Notes under the pieces: model-generated
Seen by the model: only the letters and a program-made list of their open reading frames with translations
Told to the model about the DNA's origin: nothing
Database searches by the model: none
Made by a program: the position numbers and the translations under genes
Part shown: one piece after another, positions 16,527 to 24,886 of the stretch
Position numbering within the stretch: position 1 is the first letter of the stretch
How the letters are laid out: every line of letters starts with the position of its first letter
Assembly: GCF_026191355.1 (NCBI RefSeq)
Contig: NZ_JAPHOQ010000011.1
Span: 124,001 to 188,000 of the forward strand
Reading direction: 5' to 3'
From: Legionella sheltonii
GTDB lineage: Bacteria > Pseudomonadota > Gammaproteobacteria > Legionellales > Legionellaceae
DNA: 64,000 bases

Positions 16527-17747
16527 TTACATTGTTTTGTAAAGGAGGTTTTCCATAGGTTCAGGTGCCTTGGTAGAGACTAATTGCGGTGTATTATACT
16601 TGGTAGTGAATTCGCTAACCTTAAACATATAACCGGTCCCGGTCTCATTTTTCACCATCTCGATTTTTGCTTTTATTTCGGCGATCGGAACTATATTGTT
16701 TTCTGTTTCGCCTGTAACTTCCCTACGACATTGCTCCATGGTTTTCGCCAGTTCATTGTCATTAAGCTCTATCAAAGAAATACCATCACTAGCCATCGCA
16801 AAAATTCGTTGAGGACTATTTGTGTCACTAGGATCCGCATAAGAACACGAGAGAATTTTCAAATCAACGGTTGCATAAAGTGTACCATTACTATCTTTAG
16901 ACCAATTAATGTGTCCAGTAGTTCGTCCACGTTCTAAGCCTTGAATATTACCCTCAGTCAACTTGGTTGTATTAGTAAATTCTCGCAAGAGGCTGCCATG
17001 TAAAAATTGACCACCAAAATGATAAAGTTTATTCGCTCTTGAATGAGGTGTATCAATCTTATCTCCAGCAAAATTTTGTATGGCTTCTAGAAGTATTCTG
17101 TCGTTATGATCCTCGACATTCCCCGGAATAATCGCAGCACCATATATCGTTACTCCTTTTCGGACAAGATCTTTAATAACCGTATACTTATCGCTCGTTT
17201 CCTCTTCTTGAGTAGAGGTTTCTATATCGTAAATAGCTTGTGACTCTTTGAGATCACTTTGGCTATAAGTAATTTCGCTGCAGGGAATTTCACCTTGCGC
17301 ATGAAAATTGGCCAATTCATGATAACTGATTAAGACATCATGGGTTTTGAGAAGTAAACGAAATAAAGCAGATTTTTCTGGTATTGAATATTGAACATCT
17401 TTTTTATCCGAGGGGCGTTCGTCCTCTCTCTTCTGTTCAATACCAATGTTTTGAGAGGTCCGATAGCGATTTTTATCTAACCAGTGCGCAAAAGAAACTT
17501 TTTTAGAAGCTGCATTAGTAATAGTTAAATGTTCTAAAACTTGCAACGCCTCAGCCAATTCGCCAATAGTCATTGGCTGGCGATCAAGTGCTATCAGATT
17601 AAAAAAGTGATCAACTGCTGTTAAGCTGCCGCCGCTTTTAAAAAAACTCTTCTCTTGACTTCTATTAATCAACTTTCTTAAGTTGTACCATTCACTTGCA
17701 ATCTGTGCGAGTGCGGTTTGCTCTGTTCTCATATCATTGTTTCTCAT
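16527..17747 (-). CDS. Unknown protein, candidate secreted effector
   Basis: 406 residues with no signal peptide or membrane segment. The N-terminal ~110 residues are helical (QIASEWYNLRKLINRS, TIGELAEALQVLEHL), and a polar linker (QKREDERPSDKKDVQ) follows. The C-terminal half has an alpha/beta look with the block LVRKGVTIYGAAIIPGNVEDHNDRILLEAI, HSRANKLYHFGGQFLHG and INWSKDSNGTLYATVDLKIL. The family is not recognised. The size, the soluble two-part layout and the effector-rich neighbourhood fit a type IV-secreted protein, but that is a guess. Confidence 0.6.
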   Translation of the reverse strand: MRNNDMRTEQTALAQIASEWYNLRKLINRSQEKSFFKSGGSLTAVDHFFNLIALDRQPMTIGELAEALQVLEHLTITNAASKKVSFAHWLDKNRYRTSQNIGIEQKREDERPSDKKDVQYSIPEKSALFRLLLKTHDVLISYHELANFHAQGEIPCSEITYSQSDLKESQAIYDIETSTQEEETSDKYTVIKDLVRKGVTIYGAAIIPGNVEDHNDRILLEAIQNFAGDKIDTPHSRANKLYHFGGQFLHGSLLREFTNTTKLTEGNIQGLERGRTTGHINWSKDSNGTLYATVDLKILSCSYADPSDTNSPQRIFAMASDGISLIELNDNELAKTMEQCRREVTGETENNIVPIAEIKAKIEMVKNETGTGYMFKVSEFTTKYNTPQLVSTKAPEPMENLLYKTM

Positions 17748-17978
17748 AAAAATTGATCATTATGCTTATTTTATGATATAAAAATTAAGTGTATATTAAA
17801 TTGAAGAAGTTCATCTTAGGACTTGATATGAAAAAGCTTCTAAGTTCCTCTAATTTAAGGATAGTTTTTGTGTTGTTTCGACAGAACTATTCCTAGATAA
17901 ATTTAAAATTATTAGGAATTTTGCCGATTCATTCGGTTGTGTCAGCTCTGAATTTGCTATTTTAAAAGGGAGAATAAT

Positions 17979-18398
17979 ATGTTTTTTAACCCAACACCCA
18001 AAAGAACTAACGAAGATGAAAAAGTACATTGTTATTTCATTCCCATCGTGGAACAAATAAAATCTAGTGATTACAATAAAACATATATCTGGAATTTTGC
18101 GAAAGAAACGAATATAACACGCAAATTTTATTCTTCTCCCGAGGTACTCGCTCGCATGGAATCAGGACGCTTGGGTCCACACACTGTCTTATCTTGCTAT
18201 AAAGTCTCATTGACCGAAGCGCAACACCAACAATTAAGAGCAGTTAGTGGTAGAGATAATGTCTTTCTAGGCTCTTTGAATTTTAGCTGCACTGATATTG
18301 AAAGCATGATCCATTTTATTCAAGGCGAGCAACAGGAACATGTGAATCCTTTCTATGAACAGAATACCACTTTAACACACCCGGCTTGTGCTGCTTAA
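17979..18398 (+). CDS. Unknown soluble protein
   Basis: 139 residues from an ATG preceded by GGGAGAATAAT. There is no signal peptide. Sequence blocks such as VHCYFIPIVEQIKSSDYNKTYIWNFAKETNITRKFYSSPEVLARMESGRLGPHTVLSCYKVSL read as a compact alpha/beta domain, and the last 20 residues (EHVNPFYEQNTTLTHPACAA) look disordered. Not recognised. It stands alone between a divergent candidate effector and decayed sequence. Confidence 0.55.
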   Translation: MFFNPTPKRTNEDEKVHCYFIPIVEQIKSSDYNKTYIWNFAKETNITRKFYSSPEVLARMESGRLGPHTVLSCYKVSLTEAQHQQLRAVSGRDNVFLGSLNFSCTDIESMIHFIQGEQQEHVNPFYEQNTTLTHPACAA

Positions 18399-18642
18399 CT
18401 AATAAAACAAAAAATATATTACGAACGTACGGAAAGAGCCAAGCTTGGCTTGTCCTCCGCACATCCTGGCTGGTTTGTAACTTCATTAATTCGGGCAACC
18501 CAGTCAGCCACAGTATGTACTAATAATCCTTCCAAGGTTTTAGCTGGTGGTGTATCCAATTCAAGAATAAAATTTATTATTAATCAAAATATAACAAACG
18601 AGGCGACAGGCTTCGATGCGAATATCAGGACTTTCGAATTAA
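18399..18642. other. Gap without a supported gene
   Basis: About 240 bp. A short open frame reads SSAHPGWFVTSLIRATQSATVCTNNPSKV, which recalls the tail of a short-chain dehydrogenase but is too short and lacks start signals. It is best treated as decayed sequence beside the RAYT element. Confidence 0.4.
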
Positions 18643-18752
18643 CGGGGTCAGGCCTTGAATTGTGAATTTCAATTGAAGATTGATGAATCTATTGACGATC
18701 GGAATGGAATGGATTAAAAACATGTCAAGGAAAAGATAATTAATAGTCCAAC

Positions 18753-19592
18753 ATGGCAAGATCGCTACGAATAGAGTTTCCAGGAGCTTTTTATCATATT
18801 ACTTCAAGAGGAGATGGTCAGGAGTGTATCTACATTTCAGATGAAGATAGAAATTTATTTTTAAACACATTTTCTGAGGTATGTTTACGATGTAATTGGG
18901 TTTGTTATGCATACTGTCTCATGGATAATCATTACCATCTGTTAATAGAGACCCCAGCTGGAAATTTAAGTAAAGGGATGCAATTACTTAATGGTGTCTA
19001 TACCCAAAAATTTAATCGAACCCACAATCGTGTGGGACACGTTTTTCAAGGGCGATTCAAAGCAATATTAGTTGAGAAAGAGAGTTATTTGCTTGAGTTA
19101 TCAAGATACATTGTATTAAATCCTGTACGCGCAAAAATGGTTACTTCACCACATGAATGGAAATGGAGTAGTTATCTGGCTACGACATTAAAAGAGTCGA
19201 AACCCAATTGGTTGCATACAGATAAAATTCTTTATTTATTTAGTGAAGATCTGGCCGTAGCCATTAATAAATATCGAGAATTTGTAATTGATGGGATAAC
19301 GAGTAAGTCACCATGGAGTGATTTAAAAAAACAAATTTATTTGGGAAATGAAGAGTTTATTAATGAGATGTTGAAAAAAATAGACCCTCAAATGAATCTA
19401 ATAGATATCCCGAAAACTCAATATGAAACAGAGAATTACACTTTAAAAGAGATAGAGCAAAAGGCCAGTACAAGAAATGAAGGAATTCAATTTGCGTACC
19501 AAAGTGGTCAATTTAGTTTAAAAGAAATTGGGGAATATTTTTGCTTGCATTATTCTAGTGTGAGTAAAATAGTCAAAAAATTACGACTATAG
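18753..19592 (+). CDS. REP-associated tyrosine transposase (RAYT)
   Basis: 279 residues. The Y1/HUH nuclease domain is complete: FPGAFYHITSRG, CLMDNHYHLLIETP (metal-binding H60 and H62), VGHVFQGRFKAILVEKESYLLELSRYIVLNPVRA with catalytic Y119 and the family LNPVRA motif. The C-terminal ~90 residues contain a helix-turn-helix-like stretch (FSLKEIGEYFCLHYSSVSKIVKKLR). These enzymes nick single-stranded REP hairpins. The gene sits inside a pair of the very arms that make up the nearby palindromes, so it is the likely mobiliser. The coding frame is intact. Confidence 0.93.
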   Translation: MARSLRIEFPGAFYHITSRGDGQECIYISDEDRNLFLNTFSEVCLRCNWVCYAYCLMDNHYHLLIETPAGNLSKGMQLLNGVYTQKFNRTHNRVGHVFQGRFKAILVEKESYLLELSRYIVLNPVRAKMVTSPHEWKWSSYLATTLKESKPNWLHTDKILYLFSEDLAVAINKYREFVIDGITSKSPWSDLKKQIYLGNEEFINEMLKKIDPQMNLIDIPKTQYETENYTLKEIEQKASTRNEGIQFAYQSGQFSLKEIGEYFCLHYSSVSKIVKKLRL

Positions 19593-19616
19593 TTTTGAAA
19601 ATTCACAATTCAAGGC

Positions 19617-20956
19617 GAGAGTGTTCATCCAACTGTGTCACCTCAGTCATTATCTAAGTCCCAGGGTTAGTCTGTCTTCGAAATAGATTTGTAACTGGGA
19701 CACGATAAGCGCCCAATTGTGCATGGGCTGATTCCATTTTTCCAGTACTTTCTGGCAAGCACAATAAATAAGCTTAATAAGGGCGTTTTCACTGGTGAAA
19801 GCGCCTTTATTTTTAGTGTACTTGCGAATTTGCCGATGAAAGCCTTCAACAATATTGGTAGTGTAAATGATGCGTCTTAGCTCTTCTGGGTATTTGAAGT
19901 ATTGTGATAGAGCTTCCCAGTTGTTATTCCAGGATTTCATCACCGCCGGGTATTTTTTGCCCCATTTCTCTTCCAACTCAAGTAGATGATGCAAAGCCAT
20001 ATCTTTGCTTGAAGCCTTATAAACCAGCTTTAAATCGGCCATAAAGGCTTTCTGGTCCTTACTAACCACATACTTTAATGAGTTGCGAATTTGATGAACG
20101 ACACAAAGCTGGATCTCGGTGTTAGGAAAAACTTCAGCAATGGCATCAGGAAATCCCTTAAGTCCATCGATGCTTGCTATAAGGATATCCTCTACACCAC
20201 GAGCTTTAAGGTCATTTAATACACTAAGCCAAAAACGAGCTCCCTCTGCCTCAGATAAATAGAGCCCTAGAATATCTTTTTTACCTTCTGAATTTACAGC
20301 AAGGACGGTGTAAAATGCTCTACTTATGACCTTACCTTCAACACGTACTTTAAAGTGCATGGCATCAAGAAAAACGATTGGGTATACAGATTCTAGGGAG
20401 CGATTACGCCACTCGGTAATCAGGGGTAATAGTTTGTCAGTAATCAGGCTGATTTTAGCACTCGAGACTTCTAGTCCATACATCTCAGATAAATGCTCGC
20501 TTATCGCCTCGTAACTCATGCCTATCGCATAGAGGGCTAGGACTTTATTATCCAGTGACTCGTTGAGTACCGTTTGACGTTTTTTTACAAGCTCGGGTTC
20601 AAAGCTGCCATCCCTATCTCGAGGTGTTTCTAAATCAAAAACTCCAGTTGTTGATTTAATTGTTTTAGTCGTTTTGCCGTTGCGACGGTTTGAAATACCT
20701 GTCTCATGACAATCAGTCATATGAGAATCCATTTCACCTTCTAATGCCGCCTCTAATAGCTCTTTTATTAAGGGGGTCAGTATGCCGTCTTTTCCAGTGA
20801 GAGATTGGCCAGACTTTAACTGGGTCAAAGCCTCTAATTTGAACTCATTGAAATCAAAATTCGATAAATCTATTTTCTTTTTATTCATATCTACCTCTTT
20901 TAAGTGTTAAATTATAAACAAATTAAAAGAGATGACACAGTTATTTAAACACTACC
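19617..20956 (-). mobile_element. IS256-family insertion sequence, copy 1
   Basis: 1340 bp with imperfect ends GAGAGTGTTCATCCAACTGT (left) and GGTAGTGTTTAAATAACTGT (right, read inward). It is flanked by the 8-bp direct repeat TTCAAGGC at 19609-19616 and 20957-20964, the size typical of IS256 elements. It has inserted into the right palindromic arm of the RAYT element. An identical-length copy lies at 55313-56652. Confidence 0.93.
19650..20888 (-). CDS. IS256-family (Mutator-type) transposase, copy 1
   Basis: 412 residues with the Transposase_mut layout: N-terminal GKDGILTPLIKELLEAALEGEMDSHM and RRNGKTTKTIKSTTGVFDLETPRDRDGSFEPELVKKRQ, then the catalytic core with YPIVFLDAMHFKVR, ILIASIDGLKGFPDAIAEVFPNTEIQLCVVHQIRNS and IYTTNIVEGFHRQIRKYTKNKGAF. 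The acidic residues expected of the DDE triad are present. Length is standard, and the protein is identical to that of copy 2 at 55346. Confidence 0.95.
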   Translation of the reverse strand: MNKKKIDLSNFDFNEFKLEALTQLKSGQSLTGKDGILTPLIKELLEAALEGEMDSHMTDCHETGISNRRNGKTTKTIKSTTGVFDLETPRDRDGSFEPELVKKRQTVLNESLDNKVLALYAIGMSYEAISEHLSEMYGLEVSSAKISLITDKLLPLITEWRNRSLESVYPIVFLDAMHFKVRVEGKVISRAFYTVLAVNSEGKKDILGLYLSEAEGARFWLSVLNDLKARGVEDILIASIDGLKGFPDAIAEVFPNTEIQLCVVHQIRNSLKYVVSKDQKAFMADLKLVYKASSKDMALHHLLELEEKWGKKYPAVMKSWNNNWEALSQYFKYPEELRRIIYTTNIVEGFHRQIRKYTKNKGAFTSENALIKLIYCACQKVLEKWNQPMHNWALIVSQLQIYFEDRLTLGLR

Positions 20957-20989
20957 TTCAAGGCCTGACCCCATTGTTTCATTGTTTGC

Positions 20990-21437
20990 ATTGTTTGCTA
21001 AAGGAAAATGAGCCATGGGTAATTTTTACTTCTCTTCCAGATGGCTTAAATAGTGCTAAAAAGATAACTAAAATATATAAATTACGTATGCAAATCGAGG
21101 GGCCTTTAAAGACATAAAGAATAAACGCTATGGATTTCGTCTCCCTGAATCAAGTACAAAAAGCAGCAACCGTTTAGAAAATTTAATCCTCATTGCTCTA
21201 ATTGCAACAGTAGTTGCATGCCTAGCAGGTCAGGTCGTAATAGTAAATAAATGGCATTACCAAATTCAAGCCAATACGATTCGTAATCTTCCTGTATTGA
21301 GCATTACATTCATTGGCCTTCATATCTTAAGACATTTATCTTTTTATAGAATGCGGAAAAAACAACTAAGGGAGGCTTTTGCTTATATCAGTAATCATGT
21401 CGTAAACTGGGAAAATTATGATTGTGCAAAATTATGA
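20990..21437 (+). pseudogene. IS4-family transposase, frameshifted C-terminal remnant
   Basis: The first frame reads ENEPWVIFTSLPDGLNSAKKITKIYKLRMQIEG. One base appears to be missing near 21100, and the next frame continues FKDIKNKRYGFRLPESSTKS, NRLENLILIALIATVVACL and QIQANTIRNLPVLS to a stop at 21437. The YKLRMQIEG(A)FKDIK block is the Y-(2)-R-(3)-E-(6)-K signature of IS4 transposases. The N-terminal part is absent, replaced by the RAYT right end. Confidence 0.8.
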
Positions 21438-21467
21438 CGGGATCGTTCAGGGCCAGACCCCATAGGT
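21436..21467. repeat. Degenerate REP-like half-element
   Basis: GGGCCAGACCCCATAGGTTT resembles the right arm of the palindrome family (including the TAGGTTT that follows copies A-C), but the left part (GGGATCGTTCA) no longer pairs well. It lies just past the IS4 remnant. Confidence 0.5.
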
Positions 21468-21523
21468 TTACGCTTGATTCATGAACTATAATTAAGGGGG
21501 TTATTTTTTATTCAGGAGGAGAA

Positions 21524-21745
21524 ATGTCTATCAAGCCATTAATTGCTATGGTTAGCTTTGTTTTGTATTTTAGTCCTCTTTTAGCTGCAGCGGCTGAAAC
21601 GAAAATGTGCAATACAACCCAGCAAGGAAATTGTGGGCGTTTTTGCCAAGCACATCAGGGAATGAAGTCTTGTATCGTTGATATTACTACTAGGAGTGGT
21701 ACTTGTACTTGTACAGATGGAGTCAGTCATACAAAGCATAGGTAA
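21524..21745 (+). CDS. Small cysteine-rich exported protein
   Basis: 73 residues with a strong ribosome site (AGGAGGAG) and signal peptide (MSIKPLIAMVSFVLYFSPLLAAAA). The mature ~49 residues carry six cysteines: KMCNTT, GNCGRFCQAHQGMKSCIVDI and GTCTCTDG. The even number and tight spacing suggest a disulfide-bonded mini-domain. Function unknown. It lies between decayed IS4/REP sequence and the glycosyltransferase gene. Confidence 0.7.
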   Translation: MSIKPLIAMVSFVLYFSPLLAAAAETKMCNTTQQGNCGRFCQAHQGMKSCIVDITTRSGTCTCTDGVSHTKHR

Positions 21746-21746
21746 A

Positions 21747-21801
21747 CTAGCACCAATGGGGTCAGGGCTTGACCCCGTACGGTGACCCCGTACGGTGCTA
21801 G
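21747..21801. repeat. Composite inverted/direct repeat after the Cys-rich gene
   Basis: Outer arms CTAGCACC and GGTGCTAG enclose ATGGGGTCAGGGCTTGACCCC followed by two direct copies of GACCCCGTACGGTG. It partly resembles the REP-like family (GGGGTCAGG / GACCCC) but has its own internal tandem repeat, so it may be a hybrid or separate hairpin. Confidence 0.6.
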
Positions 21802-21835
21802 CTCCACGTTACTAGATTGTATATTTTAAAAAGTT

Positions 21836-23974
21836 TTACAGTTGCTGCCCTCCTACTCGGACAGGTTTCATTATTTCGTCCATTTTAGGGTTGGCCGTTA
21901 AGGCCGCACGGATTTTTTGAAAATCACAACAGCTTGATTTTGCAAATGCCTTGATGATGTCATCAGCATTCTGATTGTAATTATTGTCCTTGTTTTCAGC
22001 TATTTTTGTTTTGATTTCAATAATGGCATTGGTTATATTTTCTTCTTTTGAAGGGTCGATATTCACCACTATGTCTCGTATTGTCTTGATAATAGCTGGA
22101 ACCGATCTATCGGAGTTTCTCAGCAATTCATCATTCATTAATACCGTGTAGACCGCGAAGATATTTTCTTCTCTTTCATTCGCAGGTATCTTCATGATAC
22201 TGATAGTCACTTTATTTTTATTGGGTATAGTGAGGCTTTCTTGTTTGCTATCTTTAGGTTCAAACGCGACTACTCTTTCTGGTTTCCCTTTTTTTGTTTT
22301 AGCATCTTGTTTTGCCGCTTGTTCACCGGGTTCAATTGTTTTTTTGTCCTCATTTTTACCGCTTGCGAAAAAATCCCCCGATTTTTTCTTTGCCGGTAAA
22401 GCATGTTCATCATAGGAAACCTTGCTTTTAGTATTATGTAACCATGTTTTATCGCACTTTATTTTAACTTCACAACCAGCTAAGTAAACTTCTTCATTGT
22501 AATCACCTGGTGCTTTAATTGTTTGAATATTAGTTACGAAATTCGATTTAGTTAATTTTTCAGGAGAAAATGCCTCAAGCTCTTTGTCCGTATACGGAGA
22601 GGCTCCATTACGATCTTTATGAAGTAAAAAGTCTTCAATAGCTCCACAAAAAGAATTAATACTGGCTTTACAGGTATTCTGTCTTCTTTTATTTCGATCG
22701 TTGCTGTCTTTAGTGACAAATGGATACCTTTTAGCATCCATTTCTGTTGCACCCTCATACCCTAAGTTATAGGTTTCTTGATGTATTTTAATTTCTTCTT
22801 GGACGTATTTAATTAACTTTTTACTTAATTGTTTCATATCTTCATGAGTAAAATTGTCAATTTTTAATTGCTTGGTATATTCAGCAATTAAATGTTCAAT
22901 TGAAAGTAGTGTTTTTTGTTTATCTTTTGCAACATCACTTGGCGAACGTTGAGAAGAATTTTTCAATTCCATTTCATTAAAATTTACATTATCCAATAAT
23001 CGTAACTCAAAACACTTATTCAAAAGCGATTTTATAAATTCAGTTTGAGTTGCTTTATCATTTTTTAACTGAGATACAAAGTTACTTTCAAAAGAAGTTA
23101 AAGCGTCTTTTATTCTATCTCCAATTTTTTCAGCGCTAATGTCTTTTAATATGATTGGTTCTACATCTTGCTTTGCATAGGCGGTAAGCATCTTTTGGAT
23201 GGCTACTCGTAAAATGGGATGACGGGGAACAACCCCAAAAGCATCATTATTTCCATCTACTTCTAAGGGTAATGGCATTTTCATCAAAGAAGCTATCCTG
23301 CGCAATTCTGCCGGGTGATTTTGTTGCCGTATATGGCCAATCATTCCTAACGGCGGTGTGTCTGGCACAAGTCTTGTATCCCTATTAACCGTAGGAAGTA
23401 AATCAGTATCCAGGTAGTATCCTCCATAGTAATACAGGCTACAATATCGAATTAGATCACTAACGGCAGCCAAATTGCGATTTCCAATAGACTCTCTTAA
23501 TAAGTTGTATAAATAGGCATTTGTTTCTTTATCAGGGAAAATAGGGTCATTTTTAAGCCGGTCCAGCAATTCATCGATATTTTTTATTTTAATATGGAAA
23601 TTTCTCGCGTGAATGGGGATATCTAAAGTTTCAGCAGACAGAGGCACCTTTGAATCGGGTTGGTGAGCAGATTGATGATGTTCATTTTCAGCTGTATTAT
23701 TTTTTTTCCTGCTCGAATTATATTTATTTGAAAGTGATTTTAAATCGGAACGTTTTAGTGGCTTATTAATGTATTCATCATTATCGGTCCAAATAATGGT
23801 TTCTTTAAAACCACTGCGAAATGCAGCTGCCGATATCTCTAGTACGGTTGACAAATACTCAGGCTTTATTTCACCACCCACCCAGACATATTGAAACATT
23901 GGTGGAATGCTATTTAATGAATTTATATTGCCATCATGATCTTCTTTCATAACAAATGATCCGAAATTGTGCAC
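21836..23974 (-). CDS. Toxin-type glycosyltransferase with DXD motif, candidate secreted effector
   Basis: 712 residues from GTG (ATG at residue 9 is an alternative start). The N-terminal ~300 residues form a sugar-transferase domain of the Gly_transf_sug/large-clostridial-toxin type: IPPMFQYVWVGGEIKPEYL at about 23-41, the AVSDLIRYCSLYYYGGYYLDTDLLP block with D173/R176 and the metal-binding D189-T-D191, and DAFGVVPRHPILRVAIQ. The remaining ~400 residues are polar and helical, with a lysine-rich stretch (AAKQDAKTKKGKPERV), likely a targeting or secretion region. Such enzymes attach a sugar to host proteins. No signal peptide is seen, which fits type IV secretion. The effector role is inference. 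Confidence 0.8.
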   Translation of the reverse strand: MHNFGSFVMKEDHDGNINSLNSIPPMFQYVWVGGEIKPEYLSTVLEISAAAFRSGFKETIIWTDNDEYINKPLKRSDLKSLSNKYNSSRKKNNTAENEHHQSAHQPDSKVPLSAETLDIPIHARNFHIKIKNIDELLDRLKNDPIFPDKETNAYLYNLLRESIGNRNLAAVSDLIRYCSLYYYGGYYLDTDLLPTVNRDTRLVPDTPPLGMIGHIRQQNHPAELRRIASLMKMPLPLEVDGNNDAFGVVPRHPILRVAIQKMLTAYAKQDVEPIILKDISAEKIGDRIKDALTSFESNFVSQLKNDKATQTEFIKSLLNKCFELRLLDNVNFNEMELKNSSQRSPSDVAKDKQKTLLSIEHLIAEYTKQLKIDNFTHEDMKQLSKKLIKYVQEEIKIHQETYNLGYEGATEMDAKRYPFVTKDSNDRNKRRQNTCKASINSFCGAIEDFLLHKDRNGASPYTDKELEAFSPEKLTKSNFVTNIQTIKAPGDYNEEVYLAGCEVKIKCDKTWLHNTKSKVSYDEHALPAKKKSGDFFASGKNEDKKTIEPGEQAAKQDAKTKKGKPERVVAFEPKDSKQESLTIPNKNKVTISIMKIPANEREENIFAVYTVLMNDELLRNSDRSVPAIIKTIRDIVVNIDPSKEENITNAIIEIKTKIAENKDNNYNQNADDIIKAFAKSSCCDFQKIRAALTANPKMDEIMKPVRVGGQQL

Positions 23975-24075
23975 TTATAAATATAATAGACTTTTTAAGA
24001 AGAAAAGTGTTTCTCCTAATAGAATATCGGGAAATTTAAAAAAATGGGGTGAACAACCTATGAACCTATGAAGCT

Positions 24076-24137
24076 ATGGGGTCAGGCCTTGAATTGTGAA
24101 TCATTGATTAAATTCACAATTCAAGGCCTGACCCCAT
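24076..24137. repeat. REP-like palindrome, copy F
   Basis: A near-perfect 62-bp inverted repeat with arms ATGGGGTCAGGCCTTGAATT and AATTCAAGGCCTGACCCCAT and a short centre. The arms match the RAYT element ends (AATTGTGAAT / ATTCACAATT) more closely than copies A-C do. Confidence 0.85.
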
Positions 24138-24233
24138 TGTTCTTGTTTCCATTGTTTTTCTTAAGGTTTTTTTAAGCTTTCCTTGTTATATTGGTCCTGT
24201 TTTTATTCCATAACTAAGCCAAGGGACTAAATA

Positions 24234-24818
24234 ATGACAATTATAAAAAAAACCACCCTATATATTATGTGTTTCTGTTCTATGCCAACCCTGGCCACCT
24301 CAACAAGTACAAGCCTATATGAAAAGATATACCAATTGTCTACTAAGTTATGGTACGTTGAAACCTCATTAAATGAGGAACAAAAAAGAATGGTAGATAC
24401 CTTGGCCAATCAAATCGATATGATCATCACTCTGCCTAATGAAGCAAGTTGTGGAACACAACTCGAAGTATTTCAAGAAGCTAACAAATGGGCCTATAGC
24501 GCTAGTGGTTTAGATTTAACCGCTTCAGAGGCAGAAAAATTTGCTGGCCAGGTAACCCAAAAATTTTGTCCTGCAGCATATCTTAAGGTATTTAAATTAT
24601 CCTTTGAATTTGCTTACAAATCGACGGGACTTGATAAAACAAAATCTGAAGCACGTAAATTCGCGACTACAATGAGTGATTATGAAGCATCAAAATATTA
24701 CTCCAAAAACAGCTTACAATGTTTTATTGACAATTATACCTATGCATACTCCAGCAGCGGCATGAATAAAACTCGTTCTGAAGCGATTAATTTTGCTAAT
24801 GAGCAATGCCTCATATAG
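24234..24818 (+). CDS. Exported protein with three tandem helical repeats
   Basis: 194 residues with a signal peptide (MTIIKKTTLYIMCFCSMPTLA). Three units share the pattern F-x(5)-AYxSxGLDxTxSEAxxFA: residues 80-103 (EANKWAYSASGLDLTASEAE), 120-143 (SFEFAYKSTGLDKTKSEARK) and 163-188 (NYTYAYSSSGMNKTRSEAIN). Each is followed by a cysteine or serine turn. It is probably a small periplasmic or secreted helical array. I do not recognise the family. The start fits the signal peptide. Confidence 0.7.
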   Translation: MTIIKKTTLYIMCFCSMPTLATSTSTSLYEKIYQLSTKLWYVETSLNEEQKRMVDTLANQIDMIITLPNEASCGTQLEVFQEANKWAYSASGLDLTASEAEKFAGQVTQKFCPAAYLKVFKLSFEFAYKSTGLDKTKSEARKFATTMSDYEASKYYSKNSLQCFIDNYTYAYSSSGMNKTRSEAINFANEQCLI

Positions 24819-24886
24819 AAAATATCTAATGGATCTTATGCCGTTCCGCAATAGGGTTGTCGCATAAACAAAAGGACTTGTGAACT

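Larger units (their letters stand above)
18643..20975 (+). mobile_element. REP-bounded RAYT element, interrupted by IS256
   Basis: The left end is GGGGTCAGGCCTTGAATTGT (18644 onward) and the right end AATTCACAATTCAAGGC (19600-19616), continued after the IS256 copy as CTGACCCCATT (20965-20975). These arms are the two halves of the palindromes scattered through 10088-24137. Removing IS256 and one copy of TTCAAGGC restores a palindrome-bounded unit of about 0.98 kb carrying the RAYT gene. Confidence 0.8.

Noticed and set aside
18450..18665. 71-codon frame resembling a short-chain dehydrogenase tail
   Set aside because: Too short, no start signals, runs into a REP arm; treated as decayed DNA.
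10088..24137. The repeated palindromes as a CRISPR array
   Set aside because: Copies are kilobases apart with genes between them, are themselves long palindromes, and match the ends of a RAYT element.
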